A stretch of DNA of 64,000 nt from Pseudomonas sp. LBUM920. GTDB taxonomy: Bacteria > Pseudomonadota > Gammaproteobacteria > Pseudomonadales > Pseudomonadaceae. A program made the position numbers and the translations under genes. Numbering within the stretch: position 1 is the first letter of the stretch; each line of letters opens with the position of its first letter. The stretch is from the NCBI RefSeq assembly GCF_003852315.1, contig NZ_CP027762.1, positions 1,965,501-2,029,500 of the forward strand. The letters run 5' to 3'. The notes below the pieces were generated by a model. That model was given only the letters and a program-made list of their open reading frames with translations, made no database searches and had not been told where the DNA came from. Below, in pieces: positions 42,787 through 50,637 of the stretch.

Positions 42787-42964
42787 ACTTTTGTAAAGAC
42801 ACAAAAGTAACCAAAAAGTCTTCGCCCCACCACTCGGTGCCTCGCCTAGGCTCGGCATGCCCGAACGCAGGCTTGAATCCGTGGGCCGCCGCGATGGGCC
42901 ATCCTTGGCCCAGCGCGGCCAACCCGGCGTCCTGCCGGGTTAGCCACGGATTCAAGCCTGCGTT
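42787..42964. repeat. Structured palindromic element
   Basis: Nested hairpins: 8-bp ACTTTTGT stem (42787-42794 with 42801-42808), a perfect 21-bp inverted repeat (42864-42884 with 42944-42964) and, in its 59-nt loop, a 6-bp stem (42896-42901/42906-42911) and an 8-bp stem (42921-42928/42934-42941). No protein-coding signal. Followed by a short run of ATCAAG repeats near 42990-43015. Looks like a dispersed pseudomonad repeat distinct from REPs. Confidence 0.8.
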
Positions 42965-43109
42965 TGGCCAGCGTGGTTGACGGGGCGACTCAGATCAAGA
43001 TCAAGATCAAAAGCCAGATCAACAGCAATCCTTCACGCAGTGGAAACCTATATTCCCTCACGGTCGCCGCGTTATATTCGCGGCACTTTAATTTCAGGAT
43101 GACCGCGTC

Positions 43110-44015
43110 ATGGCAGGAAGCAGCTTATTGGTACTGATCGACGACATCGCCGCCGTCCTCGACGATGTGGCGTTGATGACCAAAATGGCCGCCAAGAAGA
43201 CTGCCGGGGTGCTCGGCGATGACTTGGCGTTGAATGCCCAGCAGGTTTCCGGGGTGCGGGCCGAGCGGGAGATCCCGGTGGTGTGGGCGGTGGCCAAGGG
43301 TTCGTTTCTCAACAAGTTGATTCTGGTGCCTGCGGCGCTGCTAATCAGCGCGTTTGCGCCGTGGGCGGTCACGCCGTTGTTGATGCTGGGCGGGGCTTAT
43401 CTGTGTTTCGAGGGCTTTGAGAAGCTCGCGCATAGCTTCATACACAAGCGCACTGAGGAACAGGCGCACTTGGTCGAAGCGGTGGCGGACCCGGCGACTG
43501 ACTTGGTTGCGTTTGAGAAGGACAAGATCAAGGGCGCGATCCGTACCGACTTCATTCTGTCGGCGGAAATCATCGCCATCACCCTCGGCACGGTCGCCGA
43601 TGCACCGTTGATGCAGCAAGTGATCGTGCTGTCCGGCATCGCCATTGTCATGACCATCGGCGTTTACGGCCTGGTCGCCGGTATCGTCAAGCTTGATGAC
43701 CTCGGCCTGTGGCTGACCCAAAAGCCCGGCCAGGCCGCACGTAGTATCGGCGGGGCGATTCTGCGTGCCGCGCCTTACATGATGAAAAGCCTGTCGGTGA
43801 TCGGCACGGCAGCGATGTTCATGGTCGGCGGCGGGATTCTCACCCACGGCGTGCCGGTGGTGCATCACTGGATTGAGGTGGTGAGCCAGAGCACCGGTGG
43901 GCTGGCGTGGCTGATGCCGACGCTGCTCAATGCGGTGGCCGGGATTATTGCGGGGGCGGTAGCGTTGGTGGTGGTTCAAATCTTCGAGAAAATTTGGCAC
44001 GCAGTAAGACATTGA
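43110..44015 (+). CDS. DUF808 (YedI-like) inner-membrane protein
   Basis: 301 residues. Begins MAGSSLLVLIDDIAAVLDDV, then KMAAKKTAGVLGDDLALNAQ, the family N-terminus, followed by about seven hydrophobic segments. FEGFEKLAHSFIHKRTEEQA and DKIKGAIRTDFILSAEIIAI are recognisable family regions. Cellular role unknown. It stands alone between the palindromic element and a DUF805 gene. Confidence 0.88.
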   Translation: MAGSSLLVLIDDIAAVLDDVALMTKMAAKKTAGVLGDDLALNAQQVSGVRAEREIPVVWAVAKGSFLNKLILVPAALLISAFAPWAVTPLLMLGGAYLCFEGFEKLAHSFIHKRTEEQAHLVEAVADPATDLVAFEKDKIKGAIRTDFILSAEIIAITLGTVADAPLMQQVIVLSGIAIVMTIGVYGLVAGIVKLDDLGLWLTQKPGQAARSIGGAILRAAPYMMKSLSVIGTAAMFMVGGGILTHGVPVVHHWIEVVSQSTGGLAWLMPTLLNAVAGIIAGAVALVVVQIFEKIWHAVRH

Positions 44016-44161
44016 CAGGTGTTTGCCAGGGCGTGTGAGTCAGTCTAGTCGCAGCTCTTTAGGCTTTTCCCTACAGAGGACCCATTCAATCCTTCCTAAG
44101 ATCTGCGGCTCTGTTTGGCCTATCCAGGCGTTTTACAGAGTCTGTAATCAGGGAGTTTTAA

Positions 44162-44533
44162 ATGAATTGGTATCTGGACGCACTGAAGAAATCATTTGTA
44201 TTCGAGGGGCGGTCGCACAGGCGAGCCTTCTGGTATTTTCAGTTGGTTGATAAGGTAATTGAAGGGGCATACATAGCTATTTGCTGGTGGTTTTTTGAAG
44301 AATGGATAAAAACTACCTTGGGTATTGGCTTGGGTTATTTGCTGCTGACGCTGCCTGCCAGGGTCACTCTGTTATGCCGAAGGCTCACCGATAACGGCAT
44401 CAGCCAGGTCAACTCGTTCTGGACGTTGTTGCCTTTTGTCGGGTCGCTCTTCTGGGTTGGTTTTGGGTTATGGCCGGGCGCTAAAGAACAATCTGCCAGT
44501 CGCTCTGTGGATACGTCACGTACTGCTGAGTGA
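44162..44533 (+). CDS. DUF805 membrane protein
   Basis: 123 residues. MNWYLDALKKSFVFEGRSHR and AFWYFQLVDKVIEGAYIAI start the DUF805 pattern (x-F-x-GR-x2-R-x2-FW); LPARVTLLCRRLTDNGISQV and FWTLLPFVGSLFWVGFGLWP complete it. Four hydrophobic segments. Function unknown. Ends just before a terminator that also serves mlaA on the other strand. Confidence 0.85.
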   Translation: MNWYLDALKKSFVFEGRSHRRAFWYFQLVDKVIEGAYIAICWWFFEEWIKTTLGIGLGYLLLTLPARVTLLCRRLTDNGISQVNSFWTLLPFVGSLFWVGFGLWPGAKEQSASRSVDTSRTAE

Positions 44534-44548
44534 TGTTGGGGCACAAAC

Positions 44549-44582
44549 AAAAAAGCCACTCATTTAGGTGAGTGGCTTTTTT
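44549..44582. terminator. Bidirectional terminator between DUF805 and mlaA genes
   Basis: 14-bp perfect stem (44549-44562 with 44569-44582) with A-run on one side and T-run on the other and a 6-nt loop. Confidence 0.9.
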
Positions 44583-44597
44583 GTATCTGCAGGGCGT

Positions 44598-45386
44598 TTA
44601 CTCGGCAATCTGCAACTTGCGCGATTCGGTGTAGATATACCGCACCTTCTCGTACTCAAACGGCGAGTTCATCTGACCATAGCGGAAGCTGGTCTGGTAG
44701 CGCTTGTCGACGGCGCGCAGGGCCCAGATTTCCGGATGGTTTTCGCTGACCTTGGACACGTTGAGGAAGTTGATCTCGGTTTCTGCGCCGTAGTCGACGA
44801 TCAGGCCGGTGGTGTCGCGCAGGTTCGACGGGCCGAAGATCGGTAGCACCAGGTAGGCGCCGCCGGGTACGCCGTAGAAACCCAAGGTTTGACCGAAGTC
44901 TTCGCTCTGGCGCGGCAGGCCCATGGCGGTGGCCGGGTCCCACAGGCCGGCGACGCCAATGGTGGTGTTGAGCAGCAGGCGCCCGGTGGTTTCCAGGGAG
45001 CGATGGCCCTTGAGCTGCAGCAGGCTGTTCAACAGGTTGGGCACATCGCCCAGGTTGTTGAAGAAGTTGCTCACGCCGGTGCGCAGAAAGCTCGGGGTGA
45101 CATAGCGGTAGCCGTCAACCACCGGCAGGAACACCCACTGATCGAAGCGATAGTTGAAGTGGTACACGCGGCGGTTCCACGACTCCAGCGGGTCATACAC
45201 GTTGAGCGCGGTCAGCGATGAACGCTCGAACTCGCGCTGGTCCAGGCCCGGGTTGAACTTGAGCTTGGTCAGCGGCTCCTTGAAACCGTCGGAATCAACC
45301 TTGACCGGTTCATGCGCCTTGCTGTTGTCGGCATTGGCGACGCCCGCGCACATCAGGGCGGCGAGCAGCAGAAGATATTTAGCCAC
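44598..45386 (-). CDS. mlaA: MlaA (VacJ) lipid-asymmetry protein
   Basis: 262 residues, GTG start, signal peptide AKYLLLLAALMCAGVANA (cleaved by signal peptidase I; no lipobox here). YDPLESWNRRVYHFNYRFDQ, VPNLLNSLLQLKGHRSLETT and GLWDPATAMGLPRQSEDFGQ, TLGFYGVPGGAYLVLPIFGP are MlaA signatures. MlaA removes mislocalised phospholipids from the outer-membrane outer leaflet with OmpC/OmpF-type porins and passes them to MlaC. It overlaps the upstream hydrolase gene by 8 bp, so the two are co-transcribed. Absence of the lipid anchor is a difference from the E. coli protein. Confidence 0.9.
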   Translation of the reverse strand: MAKYLLLLAALMCAGVANADNSKAHEPVKVDSDGFKEPLTKLKFNPGLDQREFERSSLTALNVYDPLESWNRRVYHFNYRFDQWVFLPVVDGYRYVTPSFLRTGVSNFFNNLGDVPNLLNSLLQLKGHRSLETTGRLLLNTTIGVAGLWDPATAMGLPRQSEDFGQTLGFYGVPGGAYLVLPIFGPSNLRDTTGLIVDYGAETEINFLNVSKVSENHPEIWALRAVDKRYQTSFRYGQMNSPFEYEKVRYIYTESRKLQIAE

Positions 45387-46677
45387 GGAAGAACTCCAGC
45401 ATGGCGTCGGCGTTGACGCGGTAATTGAGGTTGCCGCAGTGGCCGCCCAGCGGGTAGACGGTCAAGCGATCGCCGAAGGTTTTACGCAGGAAACCGAGGT
45501 CGCCAGGGCCGAGGATCACGTCGTCGGCGTTGTGCATCACCGCGATTTTCGGGCTGCTGTGCAGGTAGTCCTTGAGCGCGTACAGGCTCACCTGGTCAAC
45601 CAGTTGCAGCAGGCTGCCGCCGTCGGAACGCGCGCGCCACATGGGGATCACTTGTTCGGTGAGGTAGCAGTCGAAGTCGCATTGCAGCGCACGCTTGAGG
45701 AACGGCGTGAGGCTGGTGCCTTCGGTGATCGGGTATTTAGGCGGAATGATCAGGCCACGGCGGTTGATCAGGTCTGAGGTAAAGGCAATGTCGGCCGCCG
45801 AGAAGCGGAACGAGGTGCCGATCAGCATCGCCATTTGTTCGTTGGTCAGGTGCTGCTTGGAGTTCTGGAAGTCGTAGAGCAGGGCGTCATTGAGGTCGAT
45901 GTAGCCCTTTTGCTGGAAGTAGCGGGTCAGCTTGCTCAGCACCAGCTCATAGAAAGTGGTGGTGTTGTTGATGCCTTTGACCTCGGTCTGTACCAGCTTG
46001 TCGAGGTTGGTGATGGAGGTGTAGAGGTTGACCGGCGGGTTGAGCAGCAGCACCTTTTTGAAGTTGAAGCTGCGACGGGTCTCGTCGAGCTTGCTGACAA
46101 ACGCCGCATCCAGGGCACCGAGGCTGTAGCCGGTGAGGTAGAAGTCAGTCACCGGCAGCGAAGCGTTCTGCGCACGCACGGCTTGCATCACGCGGTACAT
46201 GTCCTCGGCGTCTTCCTGGGTAATCCCCGGGGTGGCGAAGCGCGAGGCGGCGCTGATGAAGTCGAAGCTGGTCGGCGATGACAGCTGCACCACGTGGTAG
46301 CCGGCCTGGTAATAGAGTTTTTTCAGGTATTCGTTGATGCTGCTGTCAAACCGCGCGCCGGTGCCCGCGATCAGGAAGATCAGTGGCGCGGCGTGGTCTT
46401 GTTTGGCGATGCGATAGGTGAGTTTCTTCACCGCCCAGAAGTTGTCCGGCAGGCTGAACTCGCGCTCGGGGCGCATGTTCAGCGTGTAGTCGGACTGGTT
46501 GATCTCGTCGTCAGTCGGCAATTTAGGCCGAAGGTCAGGCGGGGTGGTCGCAATGGTCGCTTCGAACGGGTTGGTCAAAGGGTAGCCATAGCTGGCCTGG
46601 TCGATGTCGACGGCCAGTGCTGACGCACTCAAAAATAGGCTGCCCAGCAAGGCAGCACAGCGCAAGGAACGGAGCAT
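45379..46677 (-). CDS. Exported alpha/beta hydrolase
   Basis: 432 residues with a signal peptide (LRCAALLGSLFLSASALA). Alpha/beta-hydrolase features: oxyanion strand LIFLIAGTGARF (~90-101), nucleophile elbow FYLTGYSLGALDAAF (Ser in GYSLG), acid HNADDVILGPGDLG, and catalytic His near GGHCGNLNYR. The overlap with mlaA suggests a role in envelope lipid handling, such as a lipase, but the substrate is not known. Annotated in related genomes sometimes as a serine/threonine protein kinase, for which I see no kinase motifs. Confidence 0.8.
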   Translation of the reverse strand: MLRSLRCAALLGSLFLSASALAVDIDQASYGYPLTNPFEATIATTPPDLRPKLPTDDEINQSDYTLNMRPEREFSLPDNFWAVKKLTYRIAKQDHAAPLIFLIAGTGARFDSSINEYLKKLYYQAGYHVVQLSSPTSFDFISAASRFATPGITQEDAEDMYRVMQAVRAQNASLPVTDFYLTGYSLGALDAAFVSKLDETRRSFNFKKVLLLNPPVNLYTSITNLDKLVQTEVKGINNTTTFYELVLSKLTRYFQQKGYIDLNDALLYDFQNSKQHLTNEQMAMLIGTSFRFSAADIAFTSDLINRRGLIIPPKYPITEGTSLTPFLKRALQCDFDCYLTEQVIPMWRARSDGGSLLQLVDQVSLYALKDYLHSSPKIAVMHNADDVILGPGDLGFLRKTFGDRLTVYPLGGHCGNLNYRVNADAMLEFFRG

Positions 46678-46912
46678 GACTTAATCCCTAAGAGGAAACG
46701 TGCTGAATGAAGTTCGCAGGCTATGACCACCGCGTTGCCACCGAAGTGCCAGCCTTCGGCACTAAAAGTCGGAAAAAAGCCACGGAATCGGGGTAATAGT
46801 AGCGAGAAGATACACTTTGCGACGACTGGATGAACACTTATCTGTGCACACCGCTTGCTAACGGCCGCCGTGGGATTAAGCTGAGCGCCGTTTTTGCCTA
46901 TCGGAGTGCCCC

Positions 46913-47281
46913 ATGTCCCGTCGTTTGCCGTTGATCCTGCTGCTTATTGCCTTGCCTTTATGGCTGGCCGCCAGTTATGGCGCACGTTACGGCTTTATGG
47001 AGGATGGCCAGTGGGTTGGCATCTGCGCCGATGAGGCCAGCCGCTGGGAATGCCAGTTGCGCTCGAACCTGGGGTTGATGATTCACTTCAAGGTGCTGGG
47101 CTGGGCCGCGTTGGTTACATCGGTGCTGGGATTTTTTGTGCCGGGCCGTGCCGGATGGGGCTTGGCCGTGTTGGGGATGGTGTTCGGCTTGCCGGCGCTG
47201 GCGTTGTACAACACCACGTTTGCGGTGTTTGCGGTGGTGATTGCAGGGTTGCGGCTGGTCAGGAAGCCGCGGGCGGCCTGA
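46913..47281 (+). CDS. Small membrane protein, function unknown
   Basis: 122 residues. Hydrophobic segments at ~5-22, ~58-75, ~80-95 and ~100-115 separated by a polar loop with two cysteines (WVGICADEASRWECQLRSNL) that would be periplasmic and could form a disulfide. I do not recognise the family with confidence. Monocistronic; convergent with the GH17 gene across a REP pair. Confidence 0.7.
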   Translation: MSRRLPLILLLIALPLWLAASYGARYGFMEDGQWVGICADEASRWECQLRSNLGLMIHFKVLGWAALVTSVLGFFVPGRAGWGLAVLGMVFGLPALALYNTTFAVFAVVIAGLRLVRKPRAA

Positions 47282-47287
47282 CAGGCG

Positions 47288-47365
47288 CTCTTCGCCCGCA
47301 AGCCCGCTCCCACAGTTTGACCGCGTGAATTCGGCCTTAATGTGGGAGCGGGCTTGCCTGCGATG
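47288..47365. repeat. REP pair in outward orientation
   Basis: TTCGCCCGCAAGCCCGCTCC and GTGGGAGCGGGCTTGCCTGC, about 30 bp apart, between two convergent genes. The right REP reaches close to the stop codon of the GH17 gene at 47372. Confidence 0.88.
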
Positions 47366-47371
47366 GCGGCC

Positions 47372-48925
47372 TTAAGCCTTGCGCACGCGCAAGCAACGCC
47401 ACAAGGCTACAACCATCAGCACACTCACGATTGCCCAACCCCACGCCTGCTGGTTCTGCAACCCTTCGCGATACAGCTGTGGCGCAATGCCGGCGCCGAT
47501 GATGAAGGCCAGCAGTGCAATCTCCCGACGCGGGCCGGTTACCGGGCGAACCAGGTAAACCAGCGCCGGCAACACCAGCGCCGCACTCGGGAAGCTGCGA
47601 TAACGCGGGTCAAACACCAGCGCCAGCATCATTACCGCACCGGCGAACCCGGCGATTGCCACCAGCCAGCCCGCGCGTTGCTCCAGCCAATTAAAGGCCC
47701 GCTCACGCCAACCGTCGCGCGCGCTCAGGGCCAGGGCGGCGTGGGCCAGCACCAGCAGGTTCAACACCACCAGCAAGCCTGCCCACACCCATTCATCGTT
47801 GAAGCGCGCGGTAACGCGGGTCAGTTCGGCCCAGGTGCCGATGGAACAGGCCGCTACGGCACCGAGCAATGGCAGCATGAGTGCTGCGCGCGTGCTGCGA
47901 ACGCGCCCGCCAAGTACCAAGGTGCCCAGCAGGATAATCCCGCCCACGCCCAGCCACAGCGGCCAGTACGGCACATTGCTGACCGGCCCGGCGAGGATGC
48001 CCTTGTCCTGGCGATCAGCATCAAACAGCCCCCAGTAACCCCCGACCGCGCCTTCGCTGGCGCGTTTCCATGGCTGGTCAAAGGCTTCGATCAGGTTGTA
48101 ATGCCAGCCATTGGCCTCGGCCATGGCCACAAAGCCGCGCATGAACTTGGCTTCATTGACCCGGCTCGGCACGGCGGTTTCGCGCTGGCGGCCTTCGCTG
48201 GGCCAGCCAGTCTCGCCGATCAGCACATCCTTGGGAGCGAACTGGTTGCCGAAAGTCTGACGTACATCACCCACGTGCTTGAGCGCCTGGTCGATGCCCG
48301 ACGGGTCATCTTCCCAATACGGCAGCAGGTGAATGGTCAGGAAATCCACCGCCGGAGCGATTTCCGGGTGCTTGAGCCAGAACTCCCACACGTCGGCATA
48401 AGTCACCGGCTGCTTGATCTGGCTTTTGACCTTATGGATCAGCGTCACCAACTGCTTGGCGGTGACTTCCTTGCGCAGCAGCGCTTCGTTGCCGACGATC
48501 ACCGAGGTGACCACGTCCGGGTTGGCGTTGGCGGCAGCGATCAACTCGGCGACTTCTTTTTCGGTGGCAACCGGGTCACTGCTGACCCAGGCGCCGGCCA
48601 TCAACTTCAACCCATGCTTGCGTGCCAGGTCCGGCAAGGCTTCCAGGCCGGTCATGGAGTAGGTGCGAATGCATTCAAAGCGGGTGGCCAGCAGGGCCAG
48701 GTCGGCGTCCATGCGCTCGGGGCGCAGCTTGAAAGGCTGGTCGAACGGCGACTGGTCCTTGTCGAACGGCGTGTACGAGGCGCATTGCATTTTGTGGCTG
48801 GCGCTGGCCACGTCCGGCAACACCACAGGCCGGCCGAGGCCGTACCAATAGCCGACAAGGGCAAGCACGCCGAGGATCAGGGCGAAAATATAGGGCAGGG
48901 CAGGGAAGCGGGCAGTCGCGGGCAT
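47372..48925 (-). CDS. Membrane-bound GH17-family beta-glucan enzyme
   Basis: 517 residues. An N-terminal membrane anchor (~11-30), a GH17 barrel (~45-300) and a C-terminal region with several membrane segments (~310-515). Catalytic acid/base is Glu in SVIVGNEALLRKE and nucleophile is Glu in VLIGETGWPSEG, both intact. Proteins of this type in Pseudomonas act as beta-1,3-glucanosyltransferases and are often linked to NdvB glucan synthases; the target could be periplasmic cyclic glucans. No ndvB-like gene is adjacent here, so the assignment to that pathway is inference. Confidence 0.85.
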   Translation of the reverse strand: MPATARFPALPYIFALILGVLALVGYWYGLGRPVVLPDVASASHKMQCASYTPFDKDQSPFDQPFKLRPERMDADLALLATRFECIRTYSMTGLEALPDLARKHGLKLMAGAWVSSDPVATEKEVAELIAAANANPDVVTSVIVGNEALLRKEVTAKQLVTLIHKVKSQIKQPVTYADVWEFWLKHPEIAPAVDFLTIHLLPYWEDDPSGIDQALKHVGDVRQTFGNQFAPKDVLIGETGWPSEGRQRETAVPSRVNEAKFMRGFVAMAEANGWHYNLIEAFDQPWKRASEGAVGGYWGLFDADRQDKGILAGPVSNVPYWPLWLGVGGIILLGTLVLGGRVRSTRAALMLPLLGAVAACSIGTWAELTRVTARFNDEWVWAGLLVVLNLLVLAHAALALSARDGWRERAFNWLEQRAGWLVAIAGFAGAVMMLALVFDPRYRSFPSAALVLPALVYLVRPVTGPRREIALLAFIIGAGIAPQLYREGLQNQQAWGWAIVSVLMVVALWRCLRVRKA

Positions 48926-49256
48926 GGTCGGCTTATCTGGGGAGCAAAGGCGCGCATCTTACCCGGATTTAGCCCGTCCCAGTGCGGTCGCATAATTTAG
49001 ACATGCAAAGTTCGGGCGGGATTTTGCTGCGCTGTCCTACAAATCGTCCTGCTGGCGATGTGATGTCGTTTCTTGCTCACCTGAGGTCGCAGTCAGAGCA
49101 GGTCCAAGGCCCCGGCAGGTTGATGATCGAAGTGTCAGCACTCCACTGATGTCTGGGCCGCCGGATCGATGCGCGTGAAGGGGGCGCGTTGCACCACATA
49201 ACAACAGGTTGACGTCGCTCGGCATCCGCCGGGCGCAGCACTTTCGGGGAAGTACT
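48926..49256. other. 331-bp intergenic region, no gene seen
   Basis: Lies between divergent GH17 and betaine-type binding protein genes and should contain promoters for both. No convincing coding frame, hairpin or riboswitch was found by eye. AAGTACT precedes the binding-protein ATG with a weak GGGGAAG ribosome site. Confidence 0.5.
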
Positions 49257-50108
49257 ATGAAGATGCGACGACTCTTGGGCGCAGCTGCCACTCTGGTAGT
49301 TGCGATGAGCTCCACACTGGCCAACGCCGACAGCAAAACCCTGAGCATCGGTTACGTAGATGGCTGGTCTGACAGCGTTGCCACCACCCACGTGGCGGCA
49401 GAAGTGATCAAGGAAAAGCTCGGTTATGACGTGAAACTGCAGGCCGTCGCTACCGGGATCATGTGGCAGGGCGTGGCCACCGGCAAGCTCGACGCCATGC
49501 TCTCTGCCTGGCTGCCCGTGACCCACGGTGAGTACTGGGCCAAGAACAAGGACAAGGTGGTCGACTACGGCCCCAACTTCAAGGATGCAAAAATTGGCCT
49601 GATCGTGCCGGAGTACGTCAAGGCCAAATCGATTGAAGACCTCAAGACCGACACCACCTTCAAGAACAAGATTGTCGGCATCGATGCCGGTTCAGGCGTG
49701 ATGCTCAAGACCGACGAAGCCATCAAGGCCTATGGCCTGGACTACAAGCTGCAAGCCAGCTCGGGCGCCGCGATGATCGCCGAACTGACCCGTGCCGAAG
49801 ACAAACAGGAGTCCATTGCAGTCACCGGTTGGGTGCCGCACTGGATGTTCGCCAAGTGGAAACTGCGTTTCCTGGACGATCCAAAAGGAATTTATGGGGC
49901 TGCTGAAACCGTCAATAGCATCGGCAGCAAGGGCCTGGAGAAGAAGGCGCCGGAAGTCGCCGCCTTCCTGAAGAAATTCCAGTGGGCCTCCAAGGACGAA
50001 ATCGGCGAAGTCATGCTCGCGATTCAAGAGGGTGCCAAGCCGGATGCGGCAGCCAAGGACTGGGTGGCCAAGCACCCTGAGCGTGTGGCCGAGTGGATTG
50101 GTAAATAA
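49257..50108 (+). CDS. Glycine betaine/choline-type ABC transporter binding protein
   Basis: 283 residues with a signal peptide (LLGAAATLVVAMSSTLANA). OpuAC-type solute receptor: LSIGYVDGWSDSVATTHVAA, KLGYDVKLQAVATGIMWQGV, KLDAMLSAWLPVTHGEYWAK with the tryptophans that form the aromatic box for quaternary amines, and GVGHPERV-like end (AKHPERVAEWIGK). No permease or ATPase genes are next to it, so it may work with a core transporter encoded elsewhere, as CaiX/CbcX/BetX-type orphans do in Pseudomonas. Ligand (choline, betaine, carnitine) is not decided by sequence alone. Confidence 0.88.
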   Translation: MKMRRLLGAAATLVVAMSSTLANADSKTLSIGYVDGWSDSVATTHVAAEVIKEKLGYDVKLQAVATGIMWQGVATGKLDAMLSAWLPVTHGEYWAKNKDKVVDYGPNFKDAKIGLIVPEYVKAKSIEDLKTDTTFKNKIVGIDAGSGVMLKTDEAIKAYGLDYKLQASSGAAMIAELTRAEDKQESIAVTGWVPHWMFAKWKLRFLDDPKGIYGAAETVNSIGSKGLEKKAPEVAAFLKKFQWASKDEIGEVMLAIQEGAKPDAAAKDWVAKHPERVAEWIGK

Positions 50109-50139
50109 CCGTCGAGCTGTCTAGTTAGCACCTTGCAAG

Positions 50140-50169
50140 CCCGCCTGGCGTTTTCGTCAGGCGGGTTTT
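50140..50169 (+). terminator. Rho-independent terminator
   Basis: 8-bp stem CCCGCCTG/CAGGCGGG (50140-50147 with 50158-50165), followed by TTTT, 31 bp after the binding-protein stop. Confidence 0.85.
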
Positions 50170-50251
50170 GTCGTTTCTGGGGAAAAGGCTGTCACTTTAA
50201 TCAGTTCAAAGTTGGCGCCAACGCTAATGTCGTTCTAATACTAAGGTCGTC

Positions 50252-50267
50252 TGGAACCTGTTCTGCA
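50252..50267 (+). promoter_or_regulatory. Candidate sigma-54 promoter for yjcH-actP
   Basis: TGGAACCTGTTCTGCA contains the -24 GG and -12 GC dinucleotides with 10 bases between them, matching the TGGCAC-N5-TTGCA consensus at 9 of 11 positions. It lies 58 bp upstream of the yjcH start. Found by eye; not tested against chance. Confidence 0.45.
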
Positions 50268-50325
50268 GCCGCATACAGTGGATACGTTCCAATAATAAAA
50301 AAGCTGTGCTGCGAGGATAAAAACA

Positions 50326-50637
50326 ATGAACGACAGCATTTACCTCTCGATTCAAAACAGCCCGCGTTTCAAGGAGCTGGTGAGAAAAAGGGAAAGGTTC
50401 GCCTGGATTCTCTCGGCGATCATGCTAGGGCTTTACTCCGCTTTCATCCTGTTGATTGCCTACGGGCCACAAGTGCTGGGGGCCAAGCTCAGCCCCGGTT
50501 CCTCGATTACCTGGGGAATTCCGATCGGGGTCGGGCTGATTGTGTCGGCCTTCATTCTTACCGGCATCTACGTACGGCGCGCCAACGGCGAATTCGACGA
50601 CCTGAACAATGCGATTCTCAAGGAGGCTGCGCAATGA
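50326..50637 (+). CDS. yjcH: DUF485 membrane protein YjcH
   Basis: 103 residues. MNDSIYLSIQNSPRFKELVR and KRERFAWILSAIMLGLYSAF are the DUF485 start; two membrane helices (~28-48 and ~63-83) around a short loop. It always precedes actP in proteobacteria and probably assists or stabilises the acetate symporter. Its stop overlaps the actP start (ATGA). Confidence 0.92.
   Translation: MNDSIYLSIQNSPRFKELVRKRERFAWILSAIMLGLYSAFILLIAYGPQVLGAKLSPGSSITWGIPIGVGLIVSAFILTGIYVRRANGEFDDLNNAILKEAAQ

Noticed and set aside
45379..46677. Serine/threonine protein kinase
   Set aside because: Name used for some relatives, but the sequence shows alpha/beta hydrolase motifs and no kinase loops.
48926..49256. Riboswitch upstream of the betaine-type binding protein
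   Set aside because: No conserved aptamer pattern or terminator hairpin could be recognised.
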